Of a DNA stretch of 64,000 nucleotides, positions 22,690 to 33,585 are shown piece after piece. Positions within the stretch are counted from its first letter, which is position 1, and every line of letters starts with the position of its first letter. The stretch is from Rhodococcus qingshengii. Its GTDB lineage: Bacteria > Actinomycetota > Actinomycetes > Mycobacteriales > Mycobacteriaceae. The stretch spans positions 124,001 to 188,000 of the forward strand of contig NZ_JAJNCL010000006.1 of assembly GCF_021025955.1 (NCBI RefSeq). The letters are read 5' to 3'. The notes under the pieces are model-generated. The model was not told the origin of the DNA, ran no database searches, and saw nothing but the letters and a program-made list of their open reading frames with translations. The position numbers were made by a program, and so were the translations under genes.

Positions 22690-23280
22690 ATGTCTGCTCC
22701 TACCAATCACGCTTTCGCGCCTGTGCACGTGAAGTCACCGTCGCACGCCGCTGTTCCGTCGGACGTCGATCTCGACGACGTACTTGCGGATCTCTCGACG
22801 GACGGCGTCTCCGCCCCCGAGTCCGATGTTGCCGGGCTGGCCGCGGTGGTGACCGACGCTCGCGAACGCGGTGTCGACTTGAGCGTCGTCGTCGTCGATG
22901 CGAATCCGGGCCGGCCGTCCGATCTTCGGGACCTGGCCACGACGGTCGGCAAGTCTGAAGGCGGCACGGTCCTCGTTCTGAGCCCGGACTGGATGGGCAG
23001 CTACAGCGACTCGATCTCTCGCGTCCAACTCGAAACTGCACAGGACCGATCATTCGGTGAAAGCGCGAGTGTGACCGCGGACCGTTTCTCGCACGAGATC
23101 GTGGCGCCTGGTCCGCCGTGGACGTTGTACACGGTTCTTGTCATCGCCGTAGTGGCGGTAATTGCCGGAATTACCTTCACCGTCAAGTGGCGGCGAGAGC
23201 CGGAAAACACGCAAACCAGACATATCGCTTCTGCTTCAGAGATTGCGACATCTTCCGACCACCGGGCCGATTCCGTCTGA
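22690..23280 (+). CDS. Small single-pass membrane protein, Rv1476-like
   Basis: A 196-aa protein with a soluble N-terminal part (about residues 25-130, pattern DVDLDDVLADLSTDGV...GVDLSVVVVDANPGRPSDLRDLATTVGKSEGGTVLVLSP) and one transmembrane segment near residues 140-162 (WTLYTVLVIAVVAVIAGITFTV), then a short polar tail. The fold of the soluble part resembles that of exported/extracytoplasmic TPM-like domains in pattern only. It corresponds in position to Rv1476, a membrane protein of unknown function lying between acn and ripA. A strong terminator follows, separating it from the ripA-like gene. The function is unknown. Confidence 0.8.
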   Translation: MSAPTNHAFAPVHVKSPSHAAVPSDVDLDDVLADLSTDGVSAPESDVAGLAAVVTDARERGVDLSVVVVDANPGRPSDLRDLATTVGKSEGGTVLVLSPDWMGSYSDSISRVQLETAQDRSFGESASVTADRFSHEIVAPGPPWTLYTVLVIAVVAVIAGITFTVKWRREPENTQTRHIASASEIATSSDHRADSV

Positions 23281-23320
23281 CCTTGGTCCTTTTGCGAGAT
23301 TTTCAGTAACTCGTCGAAAA

Positions 23321-23361
23321 CAGGTACTCACCGCTGTTTGCGGTGAGTACCTGCCCTTTTT
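23321..23361 (+). terminator. Intrinsic terminator after the Rv1476-like gene
   Basis: The perfect 14-bp stem CAGGTACTCACCGC (23321-23334) pairs with 23340-23353 around a TGTTT loop, followed by CCC and five T. This is a textbook rho-independent terminator 40 bases after the stop codon. Confidence 0.88.
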
Positions 23362-23677
23362 GGTGCCTGCATGCCGTTCGACCAGCTCAAATACCGTTTG
23401 TGTTATTTGTGGCTAAAGTTTCCAAAGAACGCTTGAGTGTCGTACGGTACAACTGGCACTTTTTGGGGAAGAAGTGTCGCAGACAGGCTGATGTTGTTCG
23501 ACGCGTACTTGTCGGTTGCCTTGTTCTCGAGGTTCCGTCGGTGGCGTTCTTACGGCACGTCCGGGTCTACCGTCAGCTCTCGGGCTGTGGGCGACCAGTG
23601 CTTGGTCTGCGCATTCCCTCCCCGCACGGATCGGCGACCCAGCGGGCCGTGGCGTTACACGCGAGGGAGAGTTATTT
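23362..23677 (+). promoter_or_regulatory. Long 5' leader/promoter region of the ripA-like gene
   Basis: About 316 bases with no gene separate the upstream terminator from the hydrolase start. The segment 23570-23594 (CCGTCAGCTC...GTGGGCG) loosely recalls the conserved 3' half of the ydaO/c-di-AMP riboswitch, which controls some actinobacterial cell-wall hydrolases. I could not recognise the 5' half, so this is only a candidate. The ribosome site is GAGGGAGAG, ending about eight bases before GTG 23678. Confidence 0.3.
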
Positions 23678-25279
23678 GTGAGGCAAGTAACACGTGGCGG
23701 CGAGTCCCGTCGTGGTCCTTCCCGTAGGTCGATGCGCCTGGCGCAACTGGTCATCGGATTCGGCGTCGTCGGATCGCTGATCGTCGGAACGCCGGCCATG
23801 TCCTCGGCCGTACCGCCGCCGCCGCCGAATCCGAGTGATTCGGACATCGCTGCGGCCGATTCGCAGGTGTCGTCGAGCGTCGGCACCGTCAGCGCGCTCA
23901 TCAATCAAGTCGCATCGGCCAACGAACAGTTGTCGGCACTCGACAACGAAGTTGCGATCAAGCGTGAAGACGTCAACAAGACTCTCGTGGATCTGCAGAA
24001 CGCCCGCGGCGCCGCAGACTCCGCAGCGCAGGCCGTCGGAGTCACCAAACAGGCTCTGAAGGACGCGTCGGCGCAGATCGAGGTCGCTCAGACGGACTTC
24101 GACAAGTACGCACGCTCGAGCTACGTCAAGGGCACCAACACTGCGTCCATCTCGTCGTTCCTCGACGCCAAGGGCCCGGGCGACGTCCTCGACCGCGCAC
24201 AGGTCCTCAAACTGCTCGCCAATACGCAGAGCGCAGTCCTCGACGGTCTCCAACGAGCACGTACCGAGCAGGCGAACAAGGACTCCGCGACCCGCCAGGC
24301 AAAGCAGCAGGCCGACGCCGCCGCCGAGGTCGCCGCACAACTGAAGGATCTCGCCGAGCAGGCGATTCAGATCGCGCGCAACGCTCTCGATCAGCAGGTA
24401 GCCAAGAAAGCCGCGATCGAAGCCGAGCGCAACTCCGCTCAGGCCCAACTCGACGCCGCCCGCAATGCAGTCGCAGGCTTGCAGGGCCAACGCCAGGCGT
24501 ACGCGACGTGGGACGAACAGCGTCGCGCCGAGGAAGCTCATCAGAAGGCGCTCGAAGCTGCCGCCAAGGAAGCTGCCGCACAAGCTGCTGCCCGCGCAGC
24601 TGCCGACCAGGCAGCGAAGGATCGAGCTGCAGCACTGGCAGCAGCTCAGCGTCCGCACACCGCTGTCGAAGACCCGACTCCGACCGTCATCCCGGACGAC
24701 GACGACACCTGGACTGACGAAGAAACCGGGACCGACGAGGAAACAGGCACGGACGAAGAGACCGGCACCGACGAGGAAACGGTCACGACGCCCAAACCCA
24801 CCACCCCCAAGCCGACGACGCCGAAACCCACCACTCCGAAGCCTTCCGTTACCGGAAGCGCTGCAATCGAATCCGTCATCGACCGCGGAATGTCTCAGCT
24901 CGGCGTGCAGTACGCCTGGGGCGGCGGCGACGAGAACGGTCCGACTCGAGGCATCCGTGACGGCGGCGTCGCTGACAGTTACGGCGACTTCAACAAAGTG
25001 GGTTTCGACTGCTCGGGCTTGATGATCTACGCCTTCGCAGGCATCGGAATCTCGCTGCCGCACTACACCGGCTATCAGTACACCGCGGGCACGCAGATTC
25101 CGTCTTCGGAGATGAAGCGCGGCGACATGATCTTCTACGGTCCCAACGCCAGCCAGCACGTGGCGCTCTACCTCGGTAACGGGCAGATGCTCGAGGCGCC
25201 ACAATCCGGTTCGAGTGTCATGGTCTCCCCGGTTCGTTGGGGCGGAATGACGCCGTACGCCGTCCGACTGGTGTCCTGA
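23678..25279 (+). CDS. ripA: Secreted NlpC/P60 peptidoglycan endopeptidase, RipA-like
   Basis: A 533-aa secreted hydrolase expected to cut peptidoglycan stems (D-Glu-mDAP bond) during septum separation. A signal peptide spans about residues 1-45 and ends near SSAVPPP. A long coiled coil follows (about 55-330; Ala/Gln/Lys-rich, e.g. EAAAKEAAAQAAARAAAD), then an acidic linker with four TDEETG-type repeats and four PTTPK repeats, then the NlpC/P60 domain with Cys445 (GFDCSGL), His494 (SQHVALYLG) and the third polar residue after it. GTG 23678 is chosen for its ribosome site and signal peptide; an upstream in-frame extension lacks both. It matches Rv1477 in order. M. tuberculosis has a second copy (ripB) next to it; here only one gene is present before moxR. 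Confidence 0.93.
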   Translation: MRQVTRGGESRRGPSRRSMRLAQLVIGFGVVGSLIVGTPAMSSAVPPPPPNPSDSDIAAADSQVSSSVGTVSALINQVASANEQLSALDNEVAIKREDVNKTLVDLQNARGAADSAAQAVGVTKQALKDASAQIEVAQTDFDKYARSSYVKGTNTASISSFLDAKGPGDVLDRAQVLKLLANTQSAVLDGLQRARTEQANKDSATRQAKQQADAAAEVAAQLKDLAEQAIQIARNALDQQVAKKAAIEAERNSAQAQLDAARNAVAGLQGQRQAYATWDEQRRAEEAHQKALEAAAKEAAAQAAARAAADQAAKDRAAALAAAQRPHTAVEDPTPTVIPDDDDTWTDEETGTDEETGTDEETGTDEETVTTPKPTTPKPTTPKPTTPKPSVTGSAAIESVIDRGMSQLGVQYAWGGGDENGPTRGIRDGGVADSYGDFNKVGFDCSGLMIYAFAGIGISLPHYTGYQYTAGTQIPSSEMKRGDMIFYGPNASQHVALYLGNGQMLEAPQSGSSVMVSPVRWGGMTPYAVRLVS

Positions 25280-25375
25280 CGGTCAGAGGAAATTGTCGCT
25301 GACGCCCGCATTGTCAGGGGAAGTATCAAGTTCCCGACGTGGTGTTACGGCATCGAGCGCAACTACCTGGAATAG

Positions 25376-25406
25376 TTGACGGGGAACACGTTACTGTCGG
25401 TACTTT
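25376..25406 (+). promoter_or_regulatory. Candidate promoter of the moxR operon
   Basis: TTGACG (25376-25381) and TACTTT (25401-25406) with a 19-base spacer, about 26 bases before the moxR start. The spacer is long, so the call is tentative. Confidence 0.35.
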
Positions 25407-25431
25407 TCTAGGTGAAAGCGATGGATTCTTG

Positions 25432-26610
25432 GTGACCTCACGTGAAGATTCGGTCGGAACGGTCGACGTAAGCAAGGCGAGCGGAAGTGCGGACGGAGCA
25501 GCACCTTCCCTGGCAGCCGACGTTCAGACCTTGGAACGAGCGATTTACGAGGTCAAGCGAGTCATCGTCGGGCAGGACCGGCTTGTCGAGCGCATTCTCG
25601 TCGGACTTCTTGCCAAGGGGCACGTCCTCCTCGAAGGCGTCCCCGGTGTCGCCAAGACGCTGGCCGTCGAGACTTTCGCGAAGGTCGTCGGCGGTTCGTT
25701 CTCCCGCGTCCAGTTCACCCCGGACCTGGTGCCCACCGACCTGATCGGCACGCGCATCTACCGTCAGGGCCGCGAGGAGTTCGACACCGAACTCGGACCC
25801 GTCGTCGCCAACTTCGTATTGGCCGACGAGATCAACCGTGCCCCGGCCAAGGTGCAGTCCGCGCTCCTCGAGGTGATGGCCGAACGCCACGTCTCGATCG
25901 GCGGCAAGCGTTACCACATGCCCGACCCGTTCCTGGTGATGGCGACACAGAACCCCATCGAGAACGAGGGCGTCTATCCGCTCCCCGAAGCGCAGCGCGA
26001 CCGCTTCCTGTTCAAGATCCTCGTCGACTACCCAACGGTCGAAGAAGAACGCGAAATCGTCTACCGGATGGGCGTCGCGGCCCCGGAGCCGCACCAGATC
26101 CTCGGTCCGGAGGAGTTGGTCAGGCTCCAACGCGTCGCCAGCAATGTCTTCGTTCACCACGCGCTCGTCGACTACGTTGTCCGGGTCATCGCCGCTACGC
26201 GCACGCCGCGTGAGGTCGGACTAGAGGACGTCGCAGGCTGGATCGCGTATGGCGCCTCACCCCGAGCGACGCTCGGCATCATCGCCGCGTCGCGAGCTCT
26301 CGCTCTCGTCCGCGGGCGCGACTACGTCGTGCCGCAGGACGTCATCGAGGTGATCCCGGACGTGTTGCGCCACCGCCTCGTTCTTTCCTACGACGCCATG
26401 GCCGACGAGGTGACTCCCGACGCCGTCATCGCCCGGGTGCTGCAGACCGTCGGACTGCCGCAGATCGCCGCGCGGCCGGTCCCCACCGTTCCCGGCCCGC
26501 TCCAGCAGGGCGCACCGCAAGCACCCCAGTTCAACGCACAGGGCACAGCTAATCCGAAGGGCAACGGCGCGCCGATAGCGACCGCTGAGACGATGAGTCG
26601 CCCGCAGTGA
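25432..26610 (+). CDS. moxR1: MoxR-family AAA+ ATPase
   Basis: A MoxR-type AAA+ chaperone of 392 aa from GTG 25432 (TTG at 25429 is equally possible; AGGTGAAAG lies about 13 bases upstream). It has Walker A GVPGVAKT, Walker B LADEINRAP, sensor-1 MATQNPIE and sensor-2 region GASPRATLG. MoxR proteins work with VWA proteins to insert metals or fold complexes. Here the DUF58 and VWA genes follow with 4-base GTGA overlaps, a translationally coupled unit like Rv1479-Rv1481. The C-terminal ~50 residues are Pro/Gln/Ala-rich and probably disordered. The target complex is unknown. Confidence 0.93.
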   Translation: MTSREDSVGTVDVSKASGSADGAAPSLAADVQTLERAIYEVKRVIVGQDRLVERILVGLLAKGHVLLEGVPGVAKTLAVETFAKVVGGSFSRVQFTPDLVPTDLIGTRIYRQGREEFDTELGPVVANFVLADEINRAPAKVQSALLEVMAERHVSIGGKRYHMPDPFLVMATQNPIENEGVYPLPEAQRDRFLFKILVDYPTVEEEREIVYRMGVAAPEPHQILGPEELVRLQRVASNVFVHHALVDYVVRVIAATRTPREVGLEDVAGWIAYGASPRATLGIIAASRALALVRGRDYVVPQDVIEVIPDVLRHRLVLSYDAMADEVTPDAVIARVLQTVGLPQIAARPVPTVPGPLQQGAPQAPQFNAQGTANPKGNGAPIATAETMSRPQ

Positions 26611-27595
26611 CCGAAGGCCGCGACGGTGGCCAGGCGACACCCGCCGGATCCACCGGTTCTCCGCCGTCGTTCCGATCCGGCGAGCTCAGCGATCCCAAAC
26701 TCACCGCTGCGCTGCGCACCCTCGAGCTGACGGTTCGTCGTCGCCTCGACGGTGTGCTGCACGGCGATCACCTCGGCCTGATTCCCGGACCTGGTTCAGA
26801 ACCGGGTGACGCCCGCGAGTATCAGCCAGGCGATGACGTTCGGCAGATGGATTGGTCCGTCACCGCCCGTACGACGCACCCGCACGTGCGCCAGTCGGTC
26901 GCAGATCGTGAGCTCGAAACGTGGCTCGTCATCGACCTGTCCGCAAGCCTCGACTTCGGGACCGCCGGATGCGAGAAGCGCGACCTGGTTGTCGCTGCAG
27001 CCGCAGCCATCACTCACCTGACCAGTTCGGGCGGTAACCGCGTCGGCGCCATCATCTCGACCGGCGCTCAGACAACTCGAATCCCGGCACGCGGTGGGCG
27101 AATTCACGCACAGGCGATGCTCCGCAAGATCGCGACGACTCCGCATGCTCCGGACGGGGTACGCGGTGATCTGGTCGGCGCGATCGAAGCGCTCAGACGC
27201 CCACAGCGGCGGCGCGGACTCGCGGTGGTCATCAGTGACTTCCTCGGGCCGATCGACTGGGAACGCTCGCTGCGCGCCATTTCGGGACGGCACGACGTGC
27301 TCGGCGTCGAAGTGGTCGATCCGCGTGACCTCGAACTGCCCGACGTCGGCGACGTGGTGCTCCACGATCCGGAGTCAGGTCGGACGAGAGAATTCACCAC
27401 GACGCCGCAACTGCGAGCCGACTTCGCCAGAGTCGCCGCTGAGCACCGCGTCGAGGTCCGACAAGCTCTACGTCGTTGCGGCGCTCCGCTGATGTCCCTG
27501 CACACCGACAGGGACTGGATCGCCGACGTCGTGAGATTCATCTCGGCACGCCGACACAGTTATGGTGCCGGCGCCGGAACTGGGGGCGTTCGTTC

Positions 27596-27599
<4 letters not shown>
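26607..27599 (+). CDS. DUF58 domain protein (MoxR partner)
   Basis: A 330-aa DUF58 protein matching Rv1480. [21 protein letters not shown] is the DUF58 hallmark around residue 70, followed by [14 protein letters not shown], a VWA-like metal-site start. The N-terminal ~25 residues are low complexity. GTG overlaps the moxR stop (GTGA), so translation is coupled, and its own stop overlaps the next start in the same way. Such proteins are thought to join MoxR and VWA partners in chaperone complexes. There is no transmembrane segment. Confidence 0.92.
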
Positions 27600-29396
<1,797 letters not shown>

Positions 29397-29453
29397 CCCG
29401 CTTTTTCGCACACGCACACCTTTCTCGTACGTCTGAAATCAGGAGGACATCTC

Positions 29454-30251
29454 ATGGGCGGTTTGCTCGAGGGTAAGACAATTCTTGTCACCGGCATCAT
29501 CACCGATTCGTCGATCGCGTTCCACGTGGCCAAGGTCGCGCAGGAGCAGGGCGCGAAGGTACTGATCACCGGATTCGATCGTCTGCGCCTCATCGATCGC
29601 ATCGCCCAGCGCCTGCCGCAGCCCGTGCCGCCGGCAATCTCGCTCAACGTCCAGAGCTCGGAGGATCTCGCATCTCTCGCCGAGCGTGTGCGCGAGCTGG
29701 CTCCCGAGGGTATAGACGGCGTGGTCCACTCGATCGGCTTCGCTCCCCGTTCCTGCCTGGGAAGCCCGTTCATGGACGCGCCGTGGGAGGACGTGGCGGT
29801 CGCACTCGAGGTATCCGCCTACTCGTACAGCGCACTGGCCAAGGCGTTACTGCCGGTGCTCAACGACAACGCGTCCATCGTCGGTATGGACTTCGACCCG
29901 GCGCGCGCGATGCCGTTCTACAACTGGATGGGTGTCTCCAAGGCGACCCTCGAGGCCGTCAACCGTTACGTCGCCAAAGAGGTCGGCGTTCGCGGCATCC
30001 GCTCGAACCTGGTGTCCTCCGGCCCGATCAAGACCCTGGCCGCCAAGGCCATCGCCGGTGACAGCACCGGTCCGGGCGCGGAGTTGGACAAGCTGAACAC
30101 CGCATGGGACGGTGCTGCGCCCATCGGCTGGGACGTCGACGATCGCGAGCCCGTGGCCAAGACCGTCTGCACCGTGCTCTCGGATTGGTTGCCCGGCACG
30201 ACCGCGTCGATCATCTACGTCGACGGCGGCTTCCACGCGATGGTCGGCTAG
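29454..30251 (+). CDS. inhA: NADH-dependent enoyl-ACP reductase InhA
   Basis: A 265-aa FAS-II enoyl reductase, the target family of isoniazid-NAD. It keeps [14 protein letters not shown] at the cofactor site, VHSIGF (the Ser equal to S94 of M. tuberculosis InhA), FYNWMGVSK with the catalytic Tyr and Lys, and IIYVDGG near the end. The loop after SIGF ([10 protein letters not shown]) differs from M. tuberculosis (MPQTGMGINPF) and is one residue shorter. A strong AGGAGG ribosome site precedes ATG. It follows fabG1 and precedes the ferrochelatase gene, exactly the mycobacterial order. Confidence 0.96.
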   Translation: MGGLLEGKTILVTGIITDSSIAFHVAKVAQEQGAKVLITGFDRLRLIDRIAQRLPQPVPPAISLNVQSSEDLASLAERVRELAPEGIDGVVHSIGFAPRSCLGSPFMDAPWEDVAVALEVSAYSYSALAKALLPVLNDNASIVGMDFDPARAMPFYNWMGVSKATLEAVNRYVAKEVGVRGIRSNLVSSGPIKTLAAKAIAGDSTGPGAELDKLNTAWDGAAPIGWDVDDREPVAKTVCTVLSDWLPGTTASIIYVDGGFHAMVG

Positions 30252-30323
30252 TAGCACCCCTTCTACTACGCAGTTGAGTACCCGGGTGACCCCCGCCGAA
30301 CGGCATCGCGCAAGATTGAACTC

Positions 30324-31388
30324 ATGACCGCAAGTATGGACATGCAGTTCGATGCTCTTCTCGTTTTGTCGTTCGGCGGTCCCGAAAAACCCGAAGACGT
30401 ACGGCCGTTCCTCGAAAACGTCACGCGCGGTAGGGGAGTGCCACCGGAGCGGCTCGACGCCGTCGTCGAGCACTACATGCATTTCGGTGGAGTTTCGCCC
30501 ATCAACGCGCTCAACCGAGACCTGATCGAACGGGTCGAAGGTGAGCTGGCAGCAGCCGGCGTGGATGTGCCCGTGTACTTCGGCAACCGCAACTGGCACC
30601 CGATGGTCGAAGACACCGTCGCCAAGATGCGCGAGGACGGTGTCCGCAACGCCGCCGTGTTCGCCACGTCGGCCTGGGGTGGTTACTCCGGATGTCGGCA
30701 GTACCACGAAGACATCGCCCGCGCCCGTGACGCGGTCGGTGACGGCGCACCGACATTGACAAAACTTCGCCAGTACTACGACCATCCGCTGGTCGTCGGC
30801 GCGTTCGCCGACGGTGTGCGCGCGGCCCGCGCAGAGTTGCCCGAAGCGACTCGCGATACTGCGCGCCTGGTGTTCACGGCGCATTCGGTACCGAGTGCCG
30901 CAGACCGCAATGCAGGGCCGCCGGCAGAGGGCGGAAACCTCTACAGCCGACAGGTTGCCGAGGCTGCGAAGTTGGTTGCCGAAGCCGTCGGCGTCGAAGA
31001 TTTCGATCTGGTGTGGCAGTCGCGATCAGGCCCGCCGCAGGTTCCGTGGCTGGACCCCGACATCTGTGATCACCTGGATACGTTGTCCGCCAAGGATGTT
31101 CGCGCCGTGATCGTGTGCCCCGTCGGTTTCGTCTCCGATCACCTCGAAGTGGTGTGGGACCTGGACACCGAGGCCAAGGACAAGGCAGCCGAACTCGGGA
31201 TGGATTTCGTTCGCGCAGCAACACCTGGCCGCGATCAGCGTTTTGCGCAGCTGGTGCCCACGCTCATTCGGGAACTGGCCGAGGCCGAGCAGCCACTGCG
31301 ACTGGGGGTCGAGCCGCTGCTCGGCTCGACCACCAACGGTCGCTCGTGTGCGGTGAATTGCTGCGCGGCCGTTCAGCGCCCCCGCTGA
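30324..31388 (+). CDS. hemH: Ferrochelatase (coproporphyrin type, actinobacterial)
   Basis: A 354-aa ferrochelatase inserting Fe(II) into coproporphyrin III in the actinobacterial haem route; CpfC is the newer name. Seen: [15 protein letters not shown] at the start, the middle [24 protein letters not shown] with the catalytic His, and [14 protein letters not shown] with the conserved Glu/Asp. Cys in SGCRQ and three near the C terminus (SCAVNCC) fit the [2Fe-2S] ligands known in mycobacterial ferrochelatase. ATG 30324 is taken; two more ATGs follow within six codons. It matches Rv1485 after inhA. Confidence 0.95.
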   Translation: MTASMDMQFDALLVLSFGGPEKPEDVRPFLENVTRGRGVPPERLDAVVEHYMHFGGVSPINALNRDLIERVEGELAAAGVDVPVYFGNRNWHPMVEDTVAKMREDGVRNAAVFATSAWGGYSGCRQYHEDIARARDAVGDGAPTLTKLRQYYDHPLVVGAFADGVRAARAELPEATRDTARLVFTAHSVPSAADRNAGPPAEGGNLYSRQVAEAAKLVAEAVGVEDFDLVWQSRSGPPQVPWLDPDICDHLDTLSAKDVRAVIVCPVGFVSDHLEVVWDLDTEAKDKAAELGMDFVRAATPGRDQRFAQLVPTLIRELAEAEQPLRLGVEPLLGSTTNGRSCAVNCCAAVQRPR

Positions 31389-31399
31389 CGGCCCGCCGC

Positions 31400-32008
31400 T
31401 CAGGTGTTCGGCTGCTTGAGCTTTCCGCAGGGCCCCGGAACGGTGGACGTGCTGCGCGAGGTGAGGAGCGTCTCGACGATCTGTCGATCCTCGGGGCTCA
31501 GTGACGGGTCGATGTAGTTGAGCTTGGGCGCTCCTAGTTCGCGGACTCGTCCGGCGAGGGTCGCGACAAATGACACTCGTTCTTCGTCGTCGTCGTTGAC
31601 GTCGTGGATCTGCAGCACCGACACCGGAAACTTGCGCAGCGTCACAGGCAGGAAGCGGGCGCCGAGCACATGGTCGACGTTGAATCCCGCCCACTGCCCC
31701 TGGTTGGCTTCCACGCATTCGGTGTCGGAGTGAACTGCGCTCTCGCCGATGTACTTACGTGCGGGCAGCATCTTCTTGGGTGCAAGTTCGGATGCGCCCT
31801 GCTGTAGGACGGGAAAGTCGCCGTCCGAGTACAACCAGGGTTGGTTGGCCATCGAGATCAACCGGCCGGCGTCCAGATCCGGGAGATAGCGAGACTTGAG
31901 GAGAAACGCGACGCTGTCGACCGAGATGCCCAGCAGTTCGGCGGCCTTCTGTCGGCTCATCGCAAACGTCGGGGTATTCTTCGGGGCGATCTGGATCAAA
32001 TTGACCAT
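31400..32008 (-). CDS. Protein with N-terminal helix-turn-helix, unknown function
   Basis: A 202-aa protein I do not recognise. Residues 17-55 (MSRQKAAELLGISVDSVAFLLKSRYLPDLDAGRLIS) look like an excisionase/MerR-type helix-turn-helix in which a helix pair is followed by a short beta wing. The middle (about 75-125) has aromatic and His residues (GQWAGFNVDHVLGARFLP) and the C terminus is polar. The ribosome site AGGAG lies seven bases before ATG. The stop is 11 bases from the hemH stop, so the genes are convergent. Neighbours include another HTH protein and a metallopeptidase, which suggests a small actinobacterial regulatory set, but nothing shows its target. Confidence 0.7.
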   Translation of the reverse strand: MVNLIQIAPKNTPTFAMSRQKAAELLGISVDSVAFLLKSRYLPDLDAGRLISMANQPWLYSDGDFPVLQQGASELAPKKMLPARKYIGESAVHSDTECVEANQGQWAGFNVDHVLGARFLPVTLRKFPVSVLQIHDVNDDDEERVSFVATLAGRVRELGAPKLNYIDPSLSPEDRQIVETLLTSRSTSTVPGPCGKLKQPNT

Positions 32009-32114
32009 GCGAACTCCTGTAAGTGTTCAATTGTTGCGGGCTTGGTACAGCTGACATGACAATTCGTCGATTATCAACCTCTAGCTGATTTCCGACTTGT
32101 AGATGAGTCGGTTG

Positions 32115-32456
32115 TCACCATCCAAGTTCACGCAACCGGGGATCTCCGATCCCGAAGTGGTGGCCGATTTCGTGGATCACGGTCCGACGAACTTGCTCGA
32201 TCACCTCGTCTTCGGTGTTGCAGATCGCACAGATTGCCCTGCGGTAGATCGTGATGTGGTCGGGAAGGACGCCGGCGTACGTGGTGGTTCTCTTGGTCAG
32301 TGGTATGCCCTGATACAGCCCGAGTAGCCCCGGTCGTCCACCTTCGAGTTGAACGGTCACCGCGACGTTGGCCATCTCCGCACCCAATTTCGGTGGCAGG
32401 CTGTCGAGCGCCCGCTTGACTATGTCCTCGAACTGACTGTCGTCCACGTCGATCAT
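32115..32456 (-). CDS. Minimal zincin-like metallopeptidase (PF06262/DUF1025 type)
   Basis: A 113-aa protein from the second ATG; the first, at 32498, adds a poor, Pro/Arg-rich extension. It carries HEIGHHFGI near the C terminus, the HExxHxxG zinc-binding motif, with Asp six residues on. The body FEDIVKRALDSLPPKLGAEMANVAVTV is typical of this small zincin family, which is widespread in actinobacteria without an agreed function. It is divergent from the HTH gene at 32534, with a 77-base shared intergenic region. Confidence 0.85.
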   Translation of the reverse strand: MIDVDDSQFEDIVKRALDSLPPKLGAEMANVAVTVQLEGGRPGLLGLYQGIPLTKRTTTYAGVLPDHITIYRRAICAICNTEDEVIEQVRRTVIHEIGHHFGIGDPRLRELGW

Positions 32457-32533
32457 CTGCCCATTGTGCGTGCGAGGGCGGGATCCGGGTGTGTCCATGT
32501 GGAAACAGTGCAGCTTACGGCTATGTTCATTGC

Positions 32534-33025
32534 GTGGCCGAAGACCTCTATCACCGTTACGAATTCACATTCATCGTTCAGATGCTGACAGTCTCGCAAG
32601 AGCAGGCGATCGAAGAGAGCTTGGGCGGAAGGGTTGAGGACCGACGCGGGCTGCAGTTGCTGACGCTCACCTCGGAAGGTATGCGAGCGGCGACAACGGC
32701 TATCACCGTGGTGGACCAGTTGGTGTCTGCAGGCGTGCGTCCCCAGCGGACACATCCCGATTTGGTGTCACGTCAGGACATTGCCGACCGCGCGGGGGTG
32801 ACGCGACAAGCTGTCGGGCAGTGGGTGCGAGGGGTCCGGCAGGCGGCTACACCTTTCCCGATTCCGTACAACTCGGTTGCCGGGGGGATCTGGTTCTGGG
32901 GTGACGTCCTGGATTGGTTGCGCCGTCAGGGGTACAGCCAGGACACCGGTTTGCGCTACCCGACGCTGGATGAACATATTCGTATCGACCGCCATATCGC
33001 GATCAATCACAAGACTGTGGGTTGA
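32534..33025 (+). CDS. Helix-turn-helix DNA-binding protein, unknown
   Basis: A 163-aa protein with a clear central helix-turn-helix (about residues 78-105: SRQDIADRAGVTRQAVGQWVRGVRQ), followed by WFWGDVLDWLRRQGY, a segment seen in small actinobacterial HTH proteins that read a linked sequence. The N-terminal 60 residues (YEFTFIVQMLTVSQEQAIEESL) look like an alpha/beta domain that could bind a ligand or partner. GTG 32534 is chosen because upstream in-frame residues overlap the divergent metallopeptidase gene. The name and target are unknown. Confidence 0.75.
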   Translation: MAEDLYHRYEFTFIVQMLTVSQEQAIEESLGGRVEDRRGLQLLTLTSEGMRAATTAITVVDQLVSAGVRPQRTHPDLVSRQDIADRAGVTRQAVGQWVRGVRQAATPFPIPYNSVAGGIWFWGDVLDWLRRQGYSQDTGLRYPTLDEHIRIDRHIAINHKTVG

Positions 33026-33140
33026 CCGATCGAACGGTTTGCTTGAAAATCGCTTTTTGAAACAAACCGACGGTCGTCTGCGAGCGTCGACGGCGGCGCT
33101 GTTCCGGCGCTCACGTCCACGCGCGACTTTCGCGCCACCG

Positions 33141-33585
33141 ATGCGCGTGCTTCTTCTCGTCACCTCCGACATCGGTCTCTCGCAGCGGGCTGGTCTTGTT
33201 CTTCGCGAGGCTGGACACCAAGTCCGCACGGGTGACTACGACAGCTTCAGCAACGGTATCCACCTCAACGTCATCGAGGCGGCGTCGGATCAAGCCGGGG
33301 AAGCGTGTGCAGTGCGATCGGTATCCGTCGCGCATTGGACATCGGACTTGTCGACGCGATCGGCCCAGGCGGCCGGATCTGTTCGAGGCGTGGCTGGACA
33401 AGGTCGCCGTCGACTTACTCGAAGGAGATCGCGTGGAATCGATGCTGGAGCGCAAACGTCTTCGGCTGGAACGTGATCCGGTGCAGCCCTACGAGGAACG
33501 TGAACTCGAAGAGATGAAGATCGACATGTTCGGTGACCGCAACGGGTTTGCCGAGAAACGCCGGAACTTCGTGCTCAAGCTCTGA
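33141..33585 (+). pseudogene. Relic of hypX/hoxX with internal deletions and frameshifts
   Basis: Three frames give pieces of one protein in order. From ATG 33141: MRVLLLVTSDIGLSQRAG and LREAGHQVR, the start of the formyltransferase-like domain of HypX. In the same frame it passes to DSFSNGIHLNVIEAA (about 33240-33285), the signature of the enoyl-CoA hydratase-like domain. In a second frame comes RRALDIGLVDAIGPGG (about 33327-33374), and in the third frame DLFEAWLDKVAVDLLEGD through MFGDRNGFAEKRRNFVLKL (33376-33585), the C-terminal end. Intact HypX is over 500 aa; about 145 codons remain. HypX makes CO for [NiFe]-hydrogenase maturation. Its stop overlaps the next minus-strand gene. Assignment is from remembered family motifs. 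Confidence 0.7.

Noticed and set aside
24720..24850. CRISPR-like or tandem DNA repeat
   Set aside because: The periodicity codes for TDEETG and PTTPK linker repeats inside the ripA-like protein; no spacers.
33111..33455. Minus-strand gene opposite the hypX relic
   Set aside because: The plus-strand fragments match a known family in order, while the minus-strand frame shows only charged, unpatterned sequence.
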